A DNA stretch of 64,000 nucleotides, from assembly GCA_963575745.1 (NCBI GenBank), contig CAUYUJ010016152.1, positions 64,001 through 128,000 on the forward strand. The letters are read 5' to 3'. Source of the stretch: Prorocentrum cordatum. Taxonomy: Eukaryota; Sar; Dinophyceae; Prorocentrales; Prorocentraceae. The translations under genes and the position numbers were made by a program. The notes under the pieces were generated by a model. It did no database searches and was not told the origin of the DNA. It worked only from the letters and a program-made list of their open reading frames with translations. Positions 1 to 9,337 of this stretch are shown piece by piece (positions within the stretch are counted from its first letter, which is position 1; the number at the start of each line of letters is the position of its first letter).

Positions 1-101
1 GTCCTGGAGGATCCAGGAAATCCTGCAGCCCTTTGTTGCTCGAGGAAAAGAGCGACCCTCACCTCCCCCCTTTCTCCGCGAGGGGGGTGGGTGCGCGTGC
101 A
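1..101 (+). repeat. 5' LTR, 3' part only
   Basis: This stretch is repeated base for base at 6852-6952. It ends in TGCA, and the primer binding site starts at the next base, which fixes the LTR end. The upstream part carrying the TATA-like promoter is cut off by the window edge but is visible in the 3' copy. Confidence 0.92.
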
Positions 102-116
102 TGGTAGCGGAGCTCG
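102..116 (+). other. Primer binding site, initiator tRNA-Met type
   Basis: TGGTAGCGGAGCTCG follows the LTR with no gap. It resembles the TGGTA(T/G)C(A/G)GAGC primer sites complementary to the 3' end of initiator tRNA-Met that copia elements commonly use. It is where minus-strand cDNA synthesis would start. The leader from 117 to 474 shows no other feature I can support. Confidence 0.8.
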
Positions 117-474
117 CTTGAGGATCGCGGGCCGCTCCGCACCCCGGCGAGCTCAAGGAGCCCCTCAGCAGCTGGCGGGCCGATCCACGCGAGCGCCGAG
201 AGGACCCCTTGCTAGTCAGAGCTGCGGTCAGACCCGCGCTCTGACAGTGGAGGCCAAGCAGCCACGGAGAAGGCCAAGAAGCCGAACAAGCGAGGAGGCA
301 GGTCGGCGGACACGCGTCAGCACCGCGAGCTCCGAGGGACCGCCTTTAGGAAGCTCAAGGCGTGCGGCAGCAGAGCGCAGCTCACGCAGGAGGAGCGAGC
401 AGCGGTGACGAGGCAGCTGAGAAGCGACATCGAGAGGATAGGGAAGCGTGTCAGCGACGTGCTAGACTATCAAG

Positions 475-3400
475 ATGGAGCAGCAGCTGCAGCAACTGGT
501 CGATCAAGTTCAGAGGCTGACGACGGAGAGTCAGAACATGAGACAGGAACTTCAGAACAGAGACGTGACGATCGCAGAGATGCGAGGTCAGCTTCAAGCT
601 CAGCAACAGGCTCAGCAGCAGCGGGTAGCCCCGCGCGGCGAGATGATGGATCCGAAGATTCTTCACAAGGTGAAGCCGTTCGACGGCCACAGGGCGAGTT
701 GGAAGACGTTCAGTTTCCAGTACAGAGCGTACCTGATCGCCCAGGATCGAAGGTACCGAGATCTTCTGGAAAGGTGCGAGGACGGAGCCCAGGAGGTGGA
801 CAACGTCAACCTGGACGCGCAGGAGGAAGAGCTAAGCACGCAGTTGTACTACGGCCTGGTCCTGGCGATGCCCGAGGACTCAGTAGGCGAGCTGATCGTG
901 AGGAACAGCCCAGTAGGAGAAGGAGCCGAGTGTTGGAGGAAACTTCAGAAGGAGTACAACCCGAGCGAGGCAGGAAACGTGCTGGCGATGTGGACCAAGC
1001 TCACGGACACGAAGTTCGACGCCAAAGAAGACGTGATGGTGAGCATCAGCAAGCTGGACGAGGACATGACAAGGTACCAGAAGATGGCAGGAGAACCAGT
1101 CTCGGACCTGATCAAGCGAGGCATCCTTACAAAGGCGCTGAAGGATCACGACGAGCTGCAGAAGCACGTGTTTCGGAACAGCAGTCGGCTAAGTACGTAC
1201 GAGCTCCTGAGAGCCGAGGTGGTGTCGGCGTTGATGGCAGAGCGAGCGGTTCAGGACGACCCGATGGAGATAGGCGCGCTGAAGGGCGGAAAGAGACCGT
1301 GGAAAGGCCGCGGCAAAGGGAAAGACGGCAAGGGCAAGGAGAGGCCACCGAATCCCGACGCCGAGATCGAGTGCCACTACTGTCACAAGAAGGGCCACCG
1401 CAGCGCAAACTGCCGAAAGCGGATCGCCGACGAGAAGAATACATCCGAGAAGGACAAGAAGGACAAGAAGCAGCTCCGAAAAGAGAAGGGAAAAGAAAAG
1501 AAGAAGATCGGGGCAGCGGCAGTCAGGGAGCTCGAAAGGTTACGACAGGCAGGAGTGGGCACAGGAACAAGTTCGACAGCACCTACACAACAGATGTTGG
1601 GAAGTCAAGGAAGCGCCGACAGCGCGATGACTCAGCAGGTGCTGCGCCCAGTCAACTGCGCGCTGCAAGCGAAGATGATTCTGGCCCTGAGGGCAGAGGT
1701 CTCAAGAAGCGCAGCCACACGATCGACTGGAAGTACTGCTTGCCTAGCTACCACCAATATGTCTGCTGCTCTTGCAAGAAGACCTTTGAAGGATGGCGAT
1801 GGCACTTCGATCAGTGGAAGCTGGACTACTGTGCCGCGTGTGCCGAGTACTGCCTGGACAACTGGTTCAAGGACGAGGAAGAGCCAGACGACAACGAGAA
1901 GCCAAGACCAAAGAAGCACAAGAAAGACTATCAGTAAGTGCTGCGATGTGCCAGCTGCGGTGAGCCCCGCGCTGGCCGGCCCCAGGCATGTCACCGTCGC
2001 TGGTCTTCGGCCCGTGGATGAAGATCAGAGCCCTGCAGATGACCGATTGCGGTTAGCCCCGCTTCGGAATGCGATCATGCTCGACTCAGGTGCGCAGATC
2101 AGTGCGATACCGAGATCACAGGTGACCAAGCATAACTACACGCCGACGGACAGCAACGTTGTCGGCTTGAAGGGCATAGGAGGCGAGGAGATCGAGAGGT
2201 ACGGCCACGTGGAGCTGAACCTATCCCGAGGAGGAGAGGTTATTCAAGTCGGTGCAGAGGTTGCCGATGTGGAGTACCCAGTTGTGGCTACAGATGCTGT
2301 AGTACAACGTGGTCAGAGTGTTCTTCATAGCCCTGCAGGTCACTGGATCATCAACGGTACCGTCGAGCCACCTGACGGAGCTGAGTTCGTACCTCTACGG
2401 CGTCACCAAGGCAACTACTACTTAGAGTACGATCACATCATCGACGGCCAGACTCAACCAGAAGCTTCAAAGGTAGCTGCGGTCCGAAAGACGCTACCGA
2501 GGAAGGTACCAGCTGAACAGGAAGCTGGATCTTTGCCGAAGGTTCTAGGTCCTGAAGCTGATGAGACCACAACTGTGCCAACGAGAGTGTTGAAGACTCC
2601 TCACCAACCTAGTGCTGCGGAGAGAGCCGCGCACGAAGGGCATCATCTACCTTTTCGGCCTTGGTGTCCCATCTGCGTGCAGGCTCGAGCAGACGATGAC
2701 CCACACCACGCTCAGGAACCAGCTGATGAGAACAAGATCCCGAAGGTCATGTTCGACATCTTTTACGTAGGGACGGACCAGCTGGCTGCGAAGTACAAGC
2801 TTAAAGGAGGTTACTTCAGCATCAGGGAGAAGATGTCGGTCACGAAGGCCGAGCTAGACCAAGCGGTCTCTGTCTTGAATGTTATCGACTGTAAGATCTT
2901 GGCTCAGGCGACGTTGTACGCGAACAAGGAGACGGATGACTACAAGGTGTCCTTCCTGCTAGGCGTGCTGGAAGCTTGGGGCCACACAACAGTCATACTT
3001 CAGACAGACCAGGAGCCTGCCACCATGGCTCTGGCGCAGGCAGTTCGAGATCGCAGATCACACTCAACCTTGGTGCGGGGATCACCGCCCTTTTCCAAGC
3101 AAAGTGCAGGCTACGCTGAAGGAGCTAACAAGCTAGCAGCTGGTCTACTTCGAGCCTACAAGCTGAAGCTGGAGCACAAGCTGGGCTGTGAGATCAAGAT
3201 GACGGATCCGATCGTGCCATGGCTTGTGAACTCAGTGGGGTGGATGATTACCAGATTCCAGCCTCGCAGTCACGGAGGTTCCTCCTACAAGATGCTCTAC
3301 GGCAAAGAGTACAACGGCGAGATTGCGGAGATGGGTGAGCAGGTCTGGTATCGGATCTCAGCCAGAGTTGCCGCGGGACGTGGCAAATGGGAAGCCCGCT

Positions 3401-6400
3401 TCGCAAAAGGAATCTGGGTTGGTAAGAGTGAGCTGGACGATACACATCTCGTGATCGATCCTGAACGTGGAGTGCAGAAGGTCAGAACGGTGCGAAGGAT
3501 GCCTGAGGAGTTCAGATGGCAGCCCGAGCTCATCCAGCACATCAGGGTGACGCCCTGGAAGCAGACGCCCGACAAGAGTTCAGGAACGATCGGACGCAGC
3601 ATGTACATCACGGAGCGCATGATCGATGCTCATGGTCCTACTGACGAGTGCAGGAAGTGCAGTACAGGATACGGTTCGCATTCGGCAGCCTGCCGACAGC
3701 GTTTCGAGACCATTCAGGCCGACTTGCTGCGCGAGAAGTTGGCAAAGGACCCTGTGGCCCCTGAGGCTACAGTCGTGGTGCCAGCACCGGCTGCGGGTAG
3801 CCCCGCGCCTGGAGCCGCACCAGGAGGAGCAGCGGCATCAAGCAGCAGTGAGGTTGCGGTGAGCCCCGCACCTGCTGCCAGCGACGTAGCTATGGTCCCT
3901 GGCCCAGGAGAGGCTGAGGTGCAGACAGCCATGGACACGGAGAGTGGCGAGCTCAGGAGCGACTTTCGGCGAAGTGCCCCAGGTGAAGTTCGTGAAGGAG
4001 CTGAGGTCAAGAAGCCCAGGGTAGCAAGCATTGGGCATCTCTCTGTCTGTGAGTTGGCAGTCTGCGAGGAGGGCTACGACGAGAGCTTCGACCCCATGTG
4101 GGATCCACACCCAAAGCGCAGTGCGAGATGTTCCGAGAGGTGTGAGAAGCACTCGTCACGATGCCAGCTACGAGAATGCCACCAAGCTGAGTGTGCATGC
4201 AGGAGATGTTTGATGAGCCACATCGGCACAATCAGGAGCCACTTCGGAGATCCTGAGGATCAGCAGGTGGAGCAGATGGTTGAGGTGAGCGCCGAGCTGC
4301 ATGAGAAAGACCAGTGGAGCCCAAAGACGATACACTACGATTACTATACTGGAGAGCCTCTGGATGAGGACCTGTATCAGAAGGGTCGCGACGACGAGCT
4401 GCAGGCCATGAAAGACTACGGGGTCTACGTGGAAGTGGCGACATCGACGGCGACTGACGGCAAGCACATTGGAGGTTTCCCGATAGCCCACATGAAAGAA
4501 GGAAAGGTCAGGTGGAGGTTCGTAGCAACCGAGGTGAACAAGTACGAGGTCAGGGAGGACAACCACCAAGGCACGCCCCCGCTCATGATTGTCAGAGCGA
4601 CGCTGAGCCGTGCCGCTTCAAGTCCAACTTCCAGCGGGCAGCACCTGCGGAAGATACAAGTCTGGGACGTCAGGAAGGCTTTCTTCAACGCTGACTTAGA
4701 CGAGACGATCTACGTGCATCCTGGGAGAGAGCTGTGTCCGCCTGGAAGGTGCTGGTGGTTACGCAAGGCCATGAACGGTACCAGGAAGGCGTCGCAGATG
4801 TGGGGTGAGCTTGTGAGAACTACTATGGACGACGGCCATTGGGAATGCTTGGTTGGAACTCCTAACGTGTTCTACTTACCTGCTAGCCCCAACACAGCCC
4901 CCTTCGACGAGGATAGCACAGCGATCTGCCATGGCGATGACTTTCTTGCTGAAGGCTACGACGAGCAGCTGGACGAGCTGGACGAGTTGTTGAAGCAGCA
5001 GTTTGAGGTCACGGCCAGCGCCAGACTTGGACCAGGAGCGGTGGGGCAGACTACATACCTCAAGAGGACGATCGGCTACACCGACAAGTTGCCAGGTTGC
5101 GAGGAGCCAGGTTTCTTCTGGACTGCCGATCCCAAGCATGTGGACTTCATGATCAAGTGGACGCAGAAGCGAGGTTGTAAACCAGCTCCTACTCCAGGAA
5201 CGAAAGCTACAGGACAAGGCCGACGAGACAGCCTAGACCTTCTTTCCAAGGATCGTGCTCGAGAAGTGGCGGGTGCAGCAGGCACCGCTCTTTACCTTTC
5301 TTCGGACAGGCCCGACACGATGTACGCCAGCAAGACAGCGATGCAGCACGTCTCCAACCCGAACGTCTTGATGCATGCGCGTGTTCAGCGACTTGGAAGG
5401 TACTACGAAGGACAGCCTGTTTTGGTCTGGTGTTACCCACTTCAAGGTACTCCTGAAGGCATTCGTGTAGATGGTGATGCGGATTGGGCACCTACGAGTG
5501 AACTACAGCGGCGATCTACCAGTGGAGGAGCTGTGAGGTATGGCGACCACACTTGGGACTGCTACTCAGTGACGCAGAGTACGATAGCCCTAAGTTCAGG
5601 GGAATCCGAGATGTATGCTACGGGAAGTGCGACAGCCAGAGGACTTCAGTGTAAGACTTACCTGATCGAGACCCAGAGGCCCTGCAACCTGAAGATCTAT
5701 AGTGACAGCACAGCTGGACGTGGCATGTGCAGCCGAGTTGGGGTGGGCAAGGTCAGGCATCTGGAGCTGAGGTACTTGTGGATTCAGGAGCGGTTGCGTC
5801 TCAAGGCGTTCGAGCTTCACAAGGAGGACACCAGCAAGATGACAGCCGACATGCTCACGAAGTACAGCGAGTGGCCGACAATCGAGAAGCATTGCACCAC
5901 TCTCAACCTCAGGTTCGGAAAGCAGATGACGGGCTTGAGCGCAATGGCAGTTTTCACGGAGGTCGTGACGAAGGCGTCAGGCGAGAAGGTGACAGTGTAC
6001 GGAGGATCTGACGAGGTTGCGGTTTGCCCCGCGCCTGTCAGCCACTATGTGGAGAGCGAGGAGTTCAGGTTCTACTTGATGTTGGGACTTGTTATGGTGA
6101 CTGCAGCGAGTACTTTCTTATTGGGGTGCTGGTGTGGTTGCTACTTCAAGAACTTCTACGACAAGTTCTTCCTCCAGGGTGCGGTTAGCCCCGCCTCTGG
6201 AAGCACTTGCCCACCATCTGCGCGGGCTGACGTCGAGTTCAAGACCGTGTGTGCACAGCAGGACAAAGGTGCAAGGCACAAGCTCTTAAACACGTTTCTT
6301 GTGGCTGAGCTGCGAGCTGTCTTGAAGGCCAAGAGCCTGGCCGTGTCAGGGATCAAAGAAGACCTGGTCACGAGGATGATCAAGCACGGAGGTGTTCTGT

Positions 6401-6582
6401 CGGATCGCCAGGCCAAGGAGATCGAGCAGCTGCGGGTGATGGCTACAGCGCATGGACCTCTTGCCAAGCTTAGCTTGCAGGACATCAGCAGTCCAGAGGC
6501 TGCGCAGAAGTGGATCGAGACGTTCAAGGGCGAGTGCCGAGACCGTTCCAGAGGCTCTCAGGTGATCCACGGAGAGGGCTAG
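475..6582 (+). CDS. Copia Gag-Pol polyprotein, 2035 aa
   Basis: One frame encodes the capsid and all enzymes for reverse transcription and integration. In order: coiled-coil Gag start (MEQQLQQLVDQVQRL) and a UBN2-like capsid; a CCHC knuckle (C300, C303, H308, C313); a Lys-rich linker; the aspartic protease with D537-S-G-A; an integrase zinc region (CPIC at 731-734); the integrase core D761, D845, E882; reverse transcriptase with D1398 and an HGDD box at 1486-1489 in place of the usual YVDD; RNase H with E1710 in SSGESE and D1744; then a hydrophobic helix (about 1868-1890) and a SAP-like motif (about 1943-1973). Start chosen: the first ATG of the Gag-like sequence. Oddity: codons about 366-487 look like an out-of-frame shadow, because the convincing peptide there is in another frame (see 1570-1937). 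Stop at 6580-6582. Confidence 0.93.
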   Translation: MEQQLQQLVDQVQRLTTESQNMRQELQNRDVTIAEMRGQLQAQQQAQQQRVAPRGEMMDPKILHKVKPFDGHRASWKTFSFQYRAYLIAQDRRYRDLLERCEDGAQEVDNVNLDAQEEELSTQLYYGLVLAMPEDSVGELIVRNSPVGEGAECWRKLQKEYNPSEAGNVLAMWTKLTDTKFDAKEDVMVSISKLDEDMTRYQKMAGEPVSDLIKRGILTKALKDHDELQKHVFRNSSRLSTYELLRAEVVSALMAERAVQDDPMEIGALKGGKRPWKGRGKGKDGKGKERPPNPDAEIECHYCHKKGHRSANCRKRIADEKNTSEKDKKDKKQLRKEKGKEKKKIGAAAVRELERLRQAGVGTGTSSTAPTQQMLGSQGSADSAMTQQVLRPVNCALQAKMILALRAEVSRSAATRSTGSTACLATTNMSAALARRPLKDGDGTSISGSWTTVPRVPSTAWTTGSRTRKSQTTTRSQDQRSTRKTISKCCDVPAAVSPALAGPRHVTVAGLRPVDEDQSPADDRLRLAPLRNAIMLDSGAQISAIPRSQVTKHNYTPTDSNVVGLKGIGGEEIERYGHVELNLSRGGEVIQVGAEVADVEYPVVATDAVVQRGQSVLHSPAGHWIINGTVEPPDGAEFVPLRRHQGNYYLEYDHIIDGQTQPEASKVAAVRKTLPRKVPAEQEAGSLPKVLGPEADETTTVPTRVLKTPHQPSAAERAAHEGHHLPFRPWCPICVQARADDDPHHAQEPADENKIPKVMFDIFYVGTDQLAAKYKLKGGYFSIREKMSVTKAELDQAVSVLNVIDCKILAQATLYANKETDDYKVSFLLGVLEAWGHTTVILQTDQEPATMALAQAVRDRRSHSTLVRGSPPFSKQSAGYAEGANKLAAGLLRAYKLKLEHKLGCEIKMTDPIVPWLVNSVGWMITRFQPRSHGGSSYKMLYGKEYNGEIAEMGEQVWYRISARVAAGRGKWEARFAKGIWVGKSELDDTHLVIDPERGVQKVRTVRRMPEEFRWQPELIQHIRVTPWKQTPDKSSGTIGRSMYITERMIDAHGPTDECRKCSTGYGSHSAACRQRFETIQADLLREKLAKDPVAPEATVVVPAPAAGSPAPGAAPGGAAASSSSEVAVSPAPAASDVAMVPGPGEAEVQTAMDTESGELRSDFRRSAPGEVREGAEVKKPRVASIGHLSVCELAVCEEGYDESFDPMWDPHPKRSARCSERCEKHSSRCQLRECHQAECACRRCLMSHIGTIRSHFGDPEDQQVEQMVEVSAELHEKDQWSPKTIHYDYYTGEPLDEDLYQKGRDDELQAMKDYGVYVEVATSTATDGKHIGGFPIAHMKEGKVRWRFVATEVNKYEVREDNHQGTPPLMIVRATLSRAASSPTSSGQHLRKIQVWDVRKAFFNADLDETIYVHPGRELCPPGRCWWLRKAMNGTRKASQMWGELVRTTMDDGHWECLVGTPNVFYLPASPNTAPFDEDSTAICHGDDFLAEGYDEQLDELDELLKQQFEVTASARLGPGAVGQTTYLKRTIGYTDKLPGCEEPGFFWTADPKHVDFMIKWTQKRGCKPAPTPGTKATGQGRRDSLDLLSKDRAREVAGAAGTALYLSSDRPDTMYASKTAMQHVSNPNVLMHARVQRLGRYYEGQPVLVWCYPLQGTPEGIRVDGDADWAPTSELQRRSTSGGAVRYGDHTWDCYSVTQSTIALSSGESEMYATGSATARGLQCKTYLIETQRPCNLKIYSDSTAGRGMCSRVGVGKVRHLELRYLWIQERLRLKAFELHKEDTSKMTADMLTKYSEWPTIEKHCTTLNLRFGKQMTGLSAMAVFTEVVTKASGEKVTVYGGSDEVAVCPAPVSHYVESEEFRFYLMLGLVMVTAASTFLLGCWCGCYFKNFYDKFFLQGAVSPASGSTCPPSARADVEFKTVCAQQDKGARHKLLNTFLVAELRAVLKAKSLAVSGIKEDLVTRMIKHGGVLSDRQAKEIEQLRVMATAHGPLAKLSLQDISSPEAAQKWIETFKGECRDRSRGSQVIHGEG

Positions 6583-6675
6583 GAGAATGGTCGCAGGAAG
6601 CACTACGACGGCCGAGGGTGAGCTTTGTTTTACAGGCTGCGGCTTGCCCCGCGCCTGCCCTCAGCGGGTAGCCCC
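621..6675 (+). repeat. Nine copies of a GCGGNNNGCCCCGC mini-hairpin
   Basis: A 14-base motif of the form GCGG(G/T/C)(T/G)(A/T)GCCCCGC occurs near 621, 1957, 2049, 3792, 3855, 6019, 6181, 6639 and 6664. GCGGGTAGCCCCGC can fold as a 5-bp stem with a TAGC loop; the other variants keep the outer 4 bp. Often GCCT or CTG follows, so the consensus extends right. Five copies are read as A-(V/G)-(S/C)-P-A in one frame, the copies at 621 and 2049 are read in another frame, and the last two lie after the stop codon. Protein selection alone therefore cannot explain the motif. Confidence 0.85.
1570..1937 (+). CDS. Alternate-frame Cys/Trp-rich Gag C-terminal segment
   Basis: Inside the Gag-Pol frame, the frame one base back is also open from 405 to a TAA at 1935-1937. 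From about 1570 this second frame looks like the genuine coding frame: G or C at most third positions, a basic run (KSRKRRQRDD), then CLPSYHQYVCCSCKKTFEGW, a second C-x2-C (CAACAEYC) and a Lys-rich tail. The main frame over the same bases is a Ser/Thr/Arg-rich string without protein character. Either Gag shifts -1 near 1570 and Pol is reached by a +1 shift near 1937, or a single-base change has put this copy's Gag tail out of frame while the main frame stayed open by chance. The segment resembles a small zinc domain; I do not recognise the family. Confidence 0.5.
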
Positions 6676-6784
6676 GCGATGGGTTTAGGGGGCCAGCGCC
6701 GTTGCGACGCCTGCCCAGGGAGCACAAAGAGGTTTCCCTGTGGCTCACTTTTCTTGGCTGGAGGCCGAGCCGCTTCCAGCGCCC
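6583..6784 (+). other. 3' untranslated region of the copia element
   Basis: Non-coding stretch between the Gag-Pol stop and the polypurine tract. It holds two of the GC-rich mini-hairpins (near 6639 and 6664), only about 10 bases apart. Confidence 0.7.
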
Positions 6785-6803
6785 AAGGAGAGGTGCTAGG
6801 AAG
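6785..6803 (+). other. Polypurine tract
   Basis: AAGGAGAGGTGCTAGGAAG, purines apart from a TGCT interruption, lies just before the inferred LTR start. It would prime plus-strand DNA synthesis. The interruption makes the assignment less certain than the primer site. Confidence 0.55.
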
Positions 6804-6805
6804 TT

Positions 6806-6952
6806 TGTAGTTTCACATAGATATATGATTATATAAAATATAATCTAGACTGTCCTGGAGGATCCAGGAAATCCTGCAGCCCTTTGTTGCTCGAGGAAAA
6901 GAGCGACCCTCACCTCCCCCCTTTCTCCGCGAGGGGGGTGGGTGCGCGTGCA
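6806..6952 (+). repeat. 3' LTR, about 147 bp
   Basis: The last 101 bases match the 5' copy exactly. The left end is inferred from a TG (TGTAGTTTCACATAG) directly after the polypurine tract; the right end is CA. The AT-rich left third contains TATATAAAATATAATC at about 6830-6845, a plausible TATA box for the element's own transcription. At about 147 bp this is short for a copia LTR. Confidence 0.75.
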
Positions 6953-6981
6953 CACACTCTGGCTCTCAGACATCGATTGAC

Positions 6982-8376
6982 ATGGATCTCGAGATGGAAA
7001 AGTTACTGGACCACATTCCCATCGAAGCATCAGGCGTTGAACGTCTGGGCGCCGAGCGCGCGGTACATTATACGTTGGGTGGACAGAGCGAGGATGTGAG
7101 CGATATACTGTCTGAAGGAGACAGTTCCCATTATAAAAGAATGAGTAGTATGCTCAATGTCACACTTCGCCTTGCGCCTCGCGTCATCTTGAATTTCCTC
7201 TTGATGCGCGTGCAGATCCTGTTTCTGGGCGTGCGATAGTTGAGGCAAGTCAGAATGCTATCCTTGATTCAGACGATGATTGTAAAGACAGAGAAAGCCA
7301 GATTGAAGATGAATGCTCGTCGGCACAGCCGTTCATGAGCTCCCTCGACGTCATGCGCGCGGTGAGGAGCACGCGAGAGATTACAGGGGCGATTCCTCGT
7401 CCGGTGACGAAGAAACCAAAGAGTGAGAGTGATGACTTGAATGTTTCGCCTTTATCGCGGGGCTTTTTTACTGACCAGACTTCTCGTTGCCTAGAGCAGG
7501 CAGAGCAGAGGGTTCAATGCTTTCGGCTCGCCGAGAACCTCATCGAATAGAACTACGAGCAACTTTTCGATGCGGGAGGGTCGTTGGAATGCAGGGCCAA
7601 CGTGTCGGGCGGGGAATCAGTGCCCCGGGAAAGCGCACAAACCGGGGGCTCGTGTCGAAGACCAGTGCGTTCTCAATGCTCGAACGTTTGCCCCAAATGT
7701 AGCCGAGCGTGGCTTTGTAGCGAATGTACCACAATGGGAGAGCACAGTTGCCACCGTCTTGCGATCCAAGAGTTGGCTGAAAGAAGCAAAAAGGATCGAG
7801 GGCAGCTGAGGGCTGCTAGTGCGCATGTCCATATGAAGGCTGCCGAAGAGGCCTATGTGTCGGGAAAGCAGGCATGTGCGCAAATGATGGAACGTGAGAA
7901 AGCCATGATTGTTGAAGATGCGCAGCAATTAAAACAGCATGCTGAGGCCAATGCAGCGGGCTTCACAGACGAAGCAAAGCGGCGCCTCTCTCAAGAGGAA
8001 ATGGAAAATTGAGAATTCAGAGCGTAGCGGAGAAGTTGGTGTCTGACTCTCAGCAGTAGGTAGAAAGAGAGAAAGCTGAATGCAGAGAGATGGCTGATGC
8101 TGCAGGGGGGGAAGGAGAGAGAGAAACCCGATAACAGGCAGCGCGAGGAAATCAGGAGCTCCGCAATCAACTCGAATCTGCTAAACTCGAGGCTGACAGA
8201 GTAAAATCAGAAGCATTGCGAGCCCATAGAGAACAATAACAAAAGTTCCAGGCAACCAGAGAAGAGGACCCAAAAATCATGGTCGATGCCGTGGAACGTC
8301 TGAAGGGGCACGCAAGAGAGCAAGTACGGAATAACGCCCTTGAAACTCGAGCCGTAAGTGAAGAAAACAAAGGTTG
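6982..8376 (+). pseudogene. Decayed Gag N-terminal, Cys-rich and coiled-coil part
   Basis: From the ATG at 6982 the peptide starts MDLEMEKLLDHIPIEASG and runs to a stop at 7239. After a broken stretch, 7584-8012 encodes a Cys/His cluster (CSNVCPKCSRAWLCSEC, then GEHSCH) followed by a Glu/Lys/Ala-rich coiled coil. The coiled coil resumes in another frame near 8141-8376 (NQELRNQLESAKLEADRVK) with one internal stop. The cluster looks like a B-box or RING-type zinc-binding unit. The assignment to Gag rests mainly on position upstream of the capsid-like piece. Confidence 0.55.
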
Positions 8377-8386
8377 AGGTCTGATA

Positions 8387-9337
8387 TTGAGCAACGTCGA
8401 ATGGAAAAAGAGGTTGATTCAACGCCGGCGCAGCCGGCACATGTTGAGCCGCTTCCTTGCCCCATTGCTACTCGACCTTTTCGGGGGCCGGGAACGTTGC
8501 AAGCTCGCGCGCCATCTGGTGCTCCGAATCAGGCCTGTCACATTTGTACACGAGGCGTGCAAGGGTTGTTTGAAGCACACATGCAATGATCATCTGGACG
8601 TGGGTACCAAACGCGGTGACGAATGCGCTTGGAGAAAAGCGGTATGGTACCGTGATGATAGCGAGCAGAGGAAACATCCCCGAGACATGCACGATGCCCA
8701 GAGTACAGGTAGCGATCCAGATTGGAAGGCGCCGAGACACTCGGCTTCGCCCAAGGATGACAAGCCTGGACGCCAGATGAGTAATCTTGCCGACACTATG
8801 GGAATTGCAGTTTTCAAATCGGAGCAATCGGGTCATGATAGGATGCCGATGCTTACTGCTCCGTCGATGCCGACGCTTCCTCTTGCGAAGTCGCACTTCA
8901 TTCCTGAACCGGCTGTCGAGAAGACCTTGGGAACAAGCGAGAGTCCAACGCGGGGGGGTGCCCGAGGAGCGAGCCCTGGGAATGTTCTTGTTACTGCGAA
9001 GATATCGGATCATGCTAACAACCTCGAATTGCCTGGACATCTCCCTTTCGCGCTCGGCACAGCCGTTTCTGGTGAAGGAGGTGGGGGCCCGGGAGGCCAT
9101 GGTGACGATCGAAGAGATGATCGAAGCACGGCCCCCAGCACAGGAATGATTGTTGCGTTGCAGTGGGATGAGACGGGGAAGTCCAAGCCGCCTAAAGGCC
9201 CCCCAGGGGGGCCAGGGGGCGACGGCGACCCAGAAGGAGATGGCAGCGGGGGGCCGAATGATCACAATGACCTCACGTGGCGGCCTTTTCACAACCATTT
9301 CAATGGACATGAACAGGAGAAGTATTGGAAACAATAA
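8387..9337 (+). pseudogene. Low-complexity Gag linker remnant
   Basis: A 316-codon frame, rich in Gly, Pro, Asp and Ser near its end (GGPGGHGDDRRDDRS and similar), that joins the coiled-coil part to the capsid-like part. I recognise no domain. It contains a GCCGGCGCAGCCGGC palindrome at 8424-8438. It reads best as the unstructured linker of the decayed Gag, not as a separate gene. Confidence 0.4.

Larger units (their letters stand above)
1..6952 (+). mobile_element. Ty1/copia LTR retrotransposon, nearly complete
   Basis: A copy-and-paste LTR element lies here. The order is LTR end (1-101), primer binding site (102 on), leader, one uninterrupted Gag-Pol frame (475-6582), polypurine tract (6785-6803) and 3' LTR (about 6806-6952). 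Integrase precedes reverse transcriptase, which defines the copia order. The 101 bases of 5' LTR inside the window are identical to the matching part of the 3' LTR, so the insertion looks recent. The left end of the 5' LTR lies outside the window, so the left target duplication cannot be read; the bases just right of the element are CACAC. The frame has no stops, so this copy may be autonomous, subject to the alternate-frame puzzle at 1570-1937. Confidence 0.93.

Noticed and set aside
405-1560. Long Arg/Ser-rich frame overlapping the start of Gag
   Set aside because: Before about 1560 it has the composition of a shadow of the Gag frame; only its last 120 codons look genuine and are listed separately.
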